Shown: piece by piece, positions 57,910 through 64,000 of the stretch
Position numbering within the stretch: position 1 is the stretch's first letter
How the letters are laid out: each line of letters starts with the position of its first letter
Assembly (NCBI GenBank): GCA_019009955.1
Contig: CM032228.1
Coordinates: forward strand, 203,780,501 to 203,844,500
Direction: 5' to 3'
DNA from: Riptortus pedestris
Lineage: Eukaryota > Arthropoda > Insecta > Hemiptera > Alydidae
DNA length: 64,000 nt
Notes under the pieces: generated by a model
The model's database searches: none
What the model saw: only the letters and a program-made list of their open reading frames with translations
What the model was told of the DNA's origin: nothing
Position numbers and translations under genes: made by a program

Positions 57910-58560
57910 GTGACATAATATTAACCTACTATATACAATAAAATGTTTTCAAGTAGTTCTTAAACGTTAAATTTTTTTATAATTTAATCTGATTAGGACT
58001 ATACAACAACGTATGTATTTACTTTTATTTATTTGTTTACTGTGACGTGTTAATTGACTTCGCTCGACATTTCTATATTATAGTGTTTAATTTTCAAGAT
58101 AATGGTAAATCATGTTCAGTTTATGAATATCCTCAATATGAAGAATATTTTCCAGGGACATTAAATAGTCGTTTGTAGCTATAAACGCATTCAAGTATTG
58201 CTCTCTATAATAGCTGTATTGTCAGTATTGCAATAATAAATGTTTTAATCCGTCCGATATAAATTCCTGGCTGTATTCACAAATTTTTCCCGGATTTTAT
58301 TAATTTTATTTTTTTTTTATTGTGGTACAGCTTCAAGTAATCGTTATTTGAAATTCTAAGTTGACTTAGCAATGTTATGGAAACTAACGCCTCGACTACG
58401 TTGATACTTAAAAACTCGTTTCTCGACTTGAAAGGTACCTTAGTTTCAGCATTGGACCAACATAATTGACTTCGGTGATGCATGCTTCCTAGGTAGCTAA
58501 ACGTATTCACTTTTTCAACAGTTGTGTTCCCAATTATTACTGTTTCCCTAATTTTTATCA
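57776..58560 (-). pseudogene. Decayed LINE 3' region
   Basis: On the minus strand, from 58560, a frame reads TVIIGNTTVEKVNTFSYLGS, which looks like the V..F.YLGS turn of a reverse transcriptase. Further down (about 58290-58095) another frame gives GKICEYSQEFISDGLKHLLL, QY and, after a TGA, YYREQYLNAFIATNDYLMSL then IEDIHKLNMIYHYLEN and a stop. This follows the C..(C)....KH.L..(C) and terminal YL pattern seen at 19160-18963. The 3' UTR ends at a GATA repeat at 57768-57776. Its terminal phrase TTTTATTGG..., then ..TCTGGCCCA, resembles that of the LINE at 18605 (TTTTATTGG, then GATTTGGCCCA). Confidence 0.6.
57858..57904. repeat. (TA)n microsatellite
   Basis: Uninterrupted TA tract inside the 3' region of the decayed LINE. 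Confidence 0.95.
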
Positions 58561-58616
58561 TCTCTCTCTCTCTCTCACTCTCTCTTCTCTCTCTCTCTCT
58601 CTCTCTCTCCCTCTCT

Positions 58617-58674
<58 letters not shown>

Positions 58675-58793
58675 CTCTCCCCCTATAAATAAATGGGGGA
58701 GAGGGTGAGATAAATAAGAGAAGCTGAGGGAGAGACAGAGACATAGTCCTGAAAAGACGTTTTGTACTACGTAGGTTAAAGAAAAAATACATA

Positions 58794-58839
<46 letters not shown>
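58559..58839. repeat. (CT)n tract and (TA)n tract
   Basis: An interrupted (CT)n run of about 120 bp occupies 58559-58681. A (TA)n run occupies 58796-58839. The (CT)n run abuts the RT-like fragment and is read as an Arg/Glu run in the 173-codon minus frame. Confidence 0.95.
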
Positions 58840-58843
<4 letters not shown>

Positions 58844-59520
58844 TTACTAGTAAGAGGTGAGTTATATTAAAAGGAAGGTGGTGTGAGACAGACGGTGGAT
58901 GTGAGAGACACGGCCTTAATGCATTCAAGCTTGGAACAAATCCTCTTCTCTCTAGCTCTTGCCACTTCCCGACCTAATTCTCCCCACCCCAGAAAAATCT
59001 CTATTAGGGGATAGTAAGCCCATTCCCACTCTTTCTCTCTCTCGGGGGAAAATAAGGGAAAGAGAGAAAAAAGGAAAGGAATGACTGTATGTATCTCATT
59101 TTGTTTATAAAAGGGTTTGTTATGGTTCCATCCAATAAGATTTCCCTTTTACCTTCGCCCTTTGCATGTTATACGCTCAAGATCATTTCATCGCGAGTGC
59201 ATGTTACTTGCAAACCCATTTTCCTCTCTTGCATCTTCTTCTGTAATATAATCTTGGTTATTACATTGCACACATAATGTGAGATGAAAAAAATATTACA
59301 GACGGGTGGACGATCTCTTCGGTTAATATCCGCACACATTTTATGTTTTAGAATATTCATAAATATTTCCTCAGAGAAGCTTTTGACACAACCACGTGTA
59401 TTAATATGTTGCATTATGTTGCCCATAGATGAGAAACGTGTATTCACGCTCATGCATACCTTTGAACCAAACGTTGAATTTTAAAAGAAGCAAGTTGTTA
59501 TCATTAATTAAAATTCTTAG
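58840..59520. other. No supported feature
   Basis: Small open frames on both strands (59089-59277, 59169-59453, 59284-59484) overlap each other and are unrecognised. Confidence 0.45.
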
Positions 59521-59522
59521 CC

Positions 59523-59585
59523 TCGCGTTGGCTAGAAAAGGGTAGTAACCTGTTATAACCCATCTAAATTAGCCACAGTTGCATA
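59523..59585 (+). repeat. SINE 3' body fragment
   Basis: GGCTAGAAAAGGGTAGTAAC, CTGTTATAACCCATCTAAAT and TAGCCACAGTTGCATAATAA correspond to the 3' body of the tRNA-derived SINE. Confidence 0.65.
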
Positions 59586-59984
59586 ATAAAAACCATCAAC
59601 AATAATAAATAAAAGACAATCATGTATGATCAAAAAATTGCATACGATTGCATAAATTATTGTTGCAGCTTTTGGATTAGTAAGGTATAGATATAACTAA
59701 AACTTTTTGGAATGTTTCCTTATCCAATTGAGACATTTCTGAATTCTTTTTGATCAAGAAAAGCGAATATGGTAATGAAAGCTTTTTAGTAGCTAACGTT
59801 TTCATGATGCATAATATATTGGCATTAATATATAATGGGCTGTTTCTAATATTTCAAAGTAAAATTATGTCAAAAAAAATTGCAATTGCTATAATTGTTG
59901 TACACTATTACGTTCAATACTGTTGTATTATTAATAAATTTTGAATTTCATTCATAAAATAAGAGTTTCTTCCACTAGATCAAG

Positions 59985-61770
59985 TGGTGTCTTCATGGGA
60001 GCATGTTCTTTTAGCCTGCTACTTGTACTCCAACTCGTGCATATCTCTACAGACAGTTCAGCAGTAGTCTGCCAGCCTTGATTCATTCCAACCGTACTGA
60101 TATCTCTGTTCCATTGAAGTACTGTCTTGGTGAAATCATTCCCCGTGCTCATCACTAACCGTAATATCTAAGTGGGAGTGAAGGGTGTGTATTTTCAACA
60201 ATATATTACAAACCAAAGCACAGAATTCTTCAAGCAGTTTTTTGACCAACTGTTGAAAGTTGACTGTCTTTCCTGCTGCTAAGACATCCATGCACTTCCC
60301 ACACTGCCTTCTCTTTTCCTCCTTCAGTATTTGATCAAAGTTAGGATCTTGATAAGTTTCGCTAATTTGAGCTCCAACGAAAATTCCTTCTTTGACCTTA
60401 GCATCACTCAGTCTTTGGAATTTTCCTTTCCAGTATTAAAAAGCTTCACCTTCTTGATCCATTGCTTTTACGAAGTTCTTCATCAGTCCCAGTATGATGT
60501 AGAGGTATGTATAAGTGCTATTTTAGGATCTACCAAACGCTCGTTCTGTGCATTTTTTTCACCAGGCTTGATATTTCTGGCAGGCAATTCAAAGTTTTTG
60601 TAATGAGTCTTCCTACCCCCCACATGCATAAAAAGGAGCAATAAATTTAAAATCACCACAAATTTGTCATTTATGGCCAGCATATTTAATGAATTCGAGA
60701 AGTGCTTTCATATTTTAATAGCCCTGCTTCATGTGAACTGCATGACCAACTGGGATAGAAGGTTAAATGTTACCATTATGCAGCAATACAACTTTTAAAT
60801 TTATTTTGAAGAGTCTATAAATAGGCTCCACTCAGCTGTGTTATGAGGCAAACTCATATATTCCATGAGTCCCTTGTTACCCACAAACTTGGTAAAAAAC
60901 TGCCAAGCTCAGTGGAGAAGTGTGTGGGTTTATTAGTTAAATTTAACTAGCCCCATATCAATAGGCGGAAATAAATATATTAAGGGCGCCACGTTGTTTG
61001 TTCTCAAAGGTAACAAGGAAACCAGTATTCTAAAAACAAATTAGTTTATTTACAATAAATCAACTATAATTATAATCTCTAACTTTAACTATAAATATAA
61101 TAACTAAATAAAGAATCAAACAATACTTCCCATGGGGACTTTAAAATACAAATTAATAGGCCTTTTCTTTTAATTGATTGTGTATAGGTTTGGTACCTTT
61201 TGTACAATGAAATAACTGCTATTCTGCAAGCTGTATTAAACTCTGATCCGCCAAAGTGTTTATCGGGAGCAAAAATCCTCACTGGCTCAGCCTGCCCCGC
61301 GCACCAATCTCCCGCCTGTCTTCTATCTCAATCACCCGTCCTCGGTGACTGTAAAAATGGGCCGTAACAACCTTAATATTAATGCAAGTGACTAGGACGT
61401 TTCTTCTTTCAAAAAACGAAGCAGATCTCTCGGACGATTTCAAGACTCGAGTGACATTGGCACCTGGTTGAAGATGCCATTGCTGAAGTTGCACGTCAAA
61501 AGTTCGGCATTTTCTTTTGGCAAGTCAAGATCTCCAATTAGATCACTCAATTCGCACTGATTTAGTCTGTAAGCCCACCCCTCCCCCCCTTAAGTCATTT
61601 TCAACAAAATTTGGGCCATCACAAGATCCAGTTTAGATAGGGGTTTCTTCTTCAGAGTAACTTCAGAAAGATTCGAATCACTATTGGCGGAATGGCTCGT
61701 TGTATTGCCTACACAATGCAGCCAACTTGCAAGCACTAAATATTCCTCCAACTTGAACCTTCACTATGAC
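59985..61770 (-). pseudogene. Second, diverged copy of the transposase-like family
   Basis: Minus-strand reading across frames recovers the block order of the 20759-22463 pseudogene. SANSDSNLSE (about 61690) and QCELSDLIGDLDLPKENAEL (about 61550-61490) come first, then SASFFERRNVLVTCINIK. An interruption follows. After it come KGLMEYMSLPHNTAEW (about 60880), SLFIDSSK, LKVVLLHNGN, SIPVGHAVHMKQ, ICGDFKFI and RLVDPK (about 60510). Then LMKNFVKAMDQEGEAF (about 60480), DAKVKEGIFVGAQI, LHSHLDI, SDEHGE.FHQD and MEQRYQ..WNES.LADYC (about 60060). Many stops and frameshifts make it inactive. FIDSS is kept, while CGDLK has become CGDFK. Inverted termini like those at 20433 were not found. Overlapping plus-strand frames (for example 60331-60603) are shadows. 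Confidence 0.8.
60985..61369 (-). mobile_element. LTR-like insertion with a primer-binding-site-like end
   Basis: Sequence foreign to the transposase-like gene separates its ..CTCINIK and KGLMEYM blocks. On the minus strand it begins TGTTACGGCCCATTTTTACA (from 61369) and reaches GAACAAACAACGTGGCGCC (to 60985). TG..CA ends followed closely by TGGCGCC is the layout of an LTR and its tRNA primer site in Gypsy-like retrotransposons. No internal coding region or second LTR is present, so this may be a truncated element. LTR length would be about 375 bp. Confidence 0.4.
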
Positions 61771-61779
61771 TGTGTCTCT

Positions 61780-62890
61780 TAAACTAGAGCTAAGCAACAT
61801 TTTTTATTGTCATATTCGTGTTTAGCAGACAAAAGTACATTAACATGAGCTAATTTTGAGCTAGAAACATTTTCTTTGTTGGTCAGTATCATCAGCCCTG
61901 GAGGCATGTAATAATATTAATGCCAATGATTTCTGTAGGATATTTTTTCACCGGAACAGATTTTTCAAAACTAAGATCTCATCATCATTATAACTGAACG
62001 ATGATCTGTTTTAGTTAGCTAGAGGCTTGAGTTGTAGTTAGGTCACTCTCATACTCATCAGTCTCGACCTGACAAAATGTTGGCCTGTGACTAAACTTTT
62101 TAGGAGTAATTGGCTTTATTATTATTAACTGATAAATTTTACAACTCTTACAAATAATCAGGTCTATTAACATTCGCATAAACCAAAAGTTGTGATTGTT
62201 GGAAGAGAGCATTTCCTATAATATTGTACATTATTACGTATTAATGCAGTGTAACTATCTTATTCAGTTCTGAGCAAATAGGCAAATCATTAAACACTCA
62301 CATATCTTCTTCAAACATGTTTTGCTCATTTCTACATGTTTCACTTCATATGAATCCTTTACAGGAGTCTTCTAAAAATATGTTACAAACATGCTTACCT
62401 AAGTGACCTTATTCTACCTTTTCTGAGACACGTGTGGCTTTACCCAAAAAAGGTTTTCGTATTTTTATTTTTTGCACTCCACGCTCTGATTTTTAGAATA
62501 TGTTAGCATCCCTATCTAATTTATAATATTAATCGTTTGCATTTCTGTGTGAGTTATGACACCGCAATACGTTTTATTTACTCCTTGTCTACCGTGTATT
62601 ATCTACATGTAGAATTTTCCTAAATGTAGGTGACTTCCTCCTAGTTTGATGATTTACAGTTATATTTTTTGTCCAAAAAGGATATCCCACATTCATGATA
62701 CTATATCTACGTAACAACAATATACTGTAAGGTAAAAATGTATAAAACTTTGTATGTGAATGTATATAATGTCAACAGGAGGACGCTATGACTACATCAG
62801 CAAAAGTACCAATTTTAAATATTTAATTCTTCCATTTTTGGGTAGATTTCTTCATACTTGTACTTGTGATTCGAGACAAAATCAAGGCGT
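61780..62890. other. No supported feature
   Basis: AT-rich. Nothing recognised beyond the possible 5' margin of the pseudogene. Confidence 0.45.
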
Positions 62891-62891
62891 G

Positions 62892-62929
<38 letters not shown>

Positions 62930-62935
62930 ATATAG
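62891..62935. repeat. (TA)n microsatellite
   Basis: TA tract with one TTATA interruption. Confidence 0.95.
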
Positions 62936-62939
62936 GACA

Positions 62940-63580
62940 AAAGCGTCTTTAACTTTGCAAAAAAATTGAAGCTTCCAGGCGTTTTATTGGTATAAAAAAC
63001 CGATTTTGTGTTCTACTTCTTCATTTGCGCAAATGTCCTGTTACCTTACAAATAGTAGACATTGTGAACAGTAAATTCTCTTAACCGAATATGTGCAGAG
63101 CTAAGTAAATATGTTTAGTGCTCAACTCATTCATGAAATACAGTTAACTTTTGGATGTATGGAATTAATTACGTTAATTCCTATTTCACCTGAAAACTCC
63201 TCTTCTGTTTCATTCCTATTGAAATGTTCCACCACGTCTAAAATATAAATCAGTCATCCCCAGGAGAAATTTAAAATATTAAAGTCCCTGAGCACCCTCT
63301 GGTAGAATAAGTTGTTGTTACTTCCCCCAATATTCCTTATTGTCCAGGACCCACCATTGTTGTATTGTACCACCATTTTCCTACTTGCTCAGATCAAAGA
63401 AGACCGTGAATGATAGGGAGGGGGGAGTGGAAGAGAGGGGGAAGGGATGCTACATTCCGAAAAATGTAGCCCGTCATTTGGAAAGTATTGCCTCTTCACT
63501 TAGGACAATTGCTTTTATTCTTGTTTTCTGGTGATAATGTCGAAATAAATTGAAAGGATGCGTGAATGTCATGTGAGCAG
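62940..63580. other. No supported feature
   Basis: A purine-rich stretch at 63415-63450 (GGGAGGGGGGAGTGGAAGAG) is the only notable item. The open frame 63340-63534 across it is unrecognised. Confidence 0.45.
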
Positions 63581-63584
63581 AGAT

Positions 63585-64000
63585 TGACATGTTGGTTTTG
63601 TGAGGTTGTTATTTAGTTGGGGTGCCGGATTCATTGGGAGGATAGGCAGTGTGCATATCTGATGTGCACAGAGGACAGGTAGTGGCACATCACGTTTGTC
63701 TCGATAATCAGTGACTGGCATGTCGGTTTTGTGCGGAGGTTACTTAGTTGGGATGTCGGTTTTTTTGGAGGGATATTCATTTGGAGTTGTGTGCGTGGGT
63801 GTGTCTTGAGGAAGGGGTGATTGGCTTATACTTTTGTCAGGATTGACATTTCGGTTCTATGCGGGGGTACTTATTCGAGACGTCGTATATGTATATGGGA
63901 GGACCCTTAGTTAGGATGTCAATTGTGTTGGGAGGACAATATCTACGCAGGAACTGTGGATAGCGTGTCAGTTTTATGCAGATATTTATTCACATTGCTG
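63585..64000 (+). repeat. Degenerate minisatellite, higher-order unit of about 130 bp, running off the window
   Basis: TTGACATGTTGGTTTTGTGA (about 63584), CTGGCATGTCGGTTTTGTGC (about 63713), TTGACATTTCGGTTCTATGC (about 63843) and TAGCGTGTCAGTTTTATGCA (about 63961) mark successive units. Inside units, (A/G)(A/T)GTCGGTTTT.., ..TTAGTTGGGATGTC and GGGAGGA recur at shorter intervals, suggesting an older subunit. The array is G/T-rich and probably continues beyond 64000. Confidence 0.8.

Noticed and set aside
58277..58798. 173-codon minus-strand frame as a single gene
   Set aside because: Its middle is a (CT)n run read as Arg/Glu; only the part below 58560 resembles a retrotransposon.
1..64000. 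CRISPR arrays, operons, prokaryotic genes or riboswitches
   Set aside because: Nothing of the kind is present; the direct repeats are satellites, SINEs or family A copies, and the sequence is eukaryotic in character.

Overview
This is a repeat-dominated, AT-rich stretch of animal nuclear DNA, most likely from an arthropod and probably an insect. The evidence is intron-like splice sites, tRNA- and 5S-rRNA-derived SINEs, broken insect-type non-LTR retrotransposons, long (TA)n and (CT)n tracts, and no prokaryotic gene organisation. A hemipteran source is only a guess. No complete host gene lies in the window. Two short intervals look like genuine host exons: a WW-domain half-exon on the plus strand at 39448-39564 and a probable 3'-terminal exon of an unrecognised gene on the minus strand at 50120-50397. 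Almost every other open frame is a transposon remnant, a microsatellite translation or chance.

Layout. 0-3 kb: a broken non-LTR retrotransposon reverse-transcriptase end, then a degenerate trimeric repeat. 3-13 kb: tRNA-derived SINEs, a broken LINE end, and a GAT-rich tandem duplication at 8.7-9.6 kb. 13-16 kb: a complete copy of an abundant interspersed family (called family A here), then a 944-bp element with terminal inverted repeats and an exact 5-bp target duplication. 18.6-23 kb: a 5'-truncated LINE with an RNase H domain, then a 2.5-kb candidate DNA transposon carrying a broken gene with zinc-knuckle-like cysteines, between matching inverted termini. 24-39 kb: SINEs, a 5S-rRNA-like SINE, and family A copies, one of them with a GC-rich insertion. 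39-50 kb: the WW exon followed by a dense cluster of family A copies in both orientations, plus a 315-bp foldback MITE. 50-64 kb: the second host exon, minisatellites, two more broken LINEs, a second diverged copy of the 21-kb pseudogene family interrupted by an LTR-like insertion, and a roughly 130-bp minisatellite running off the right edge.

The most interesting system is family A. It is a 0.5-0.95 kb element whose two ends each form a hairpin. Near both ends lies the same inverted 12-mer, AGCAGATTTCCC. It carries a (TA)n tract at a fixed internal position. Its shared termini and core are combined with at least four different subterminal modules. The second is the family represented by the 20.4-22.9 kb and 59.9-61.8 kb pseudogenes, which looks like a DNA transposon lineage. 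All superfamily assignments rest on recognised motifs, not on searches.
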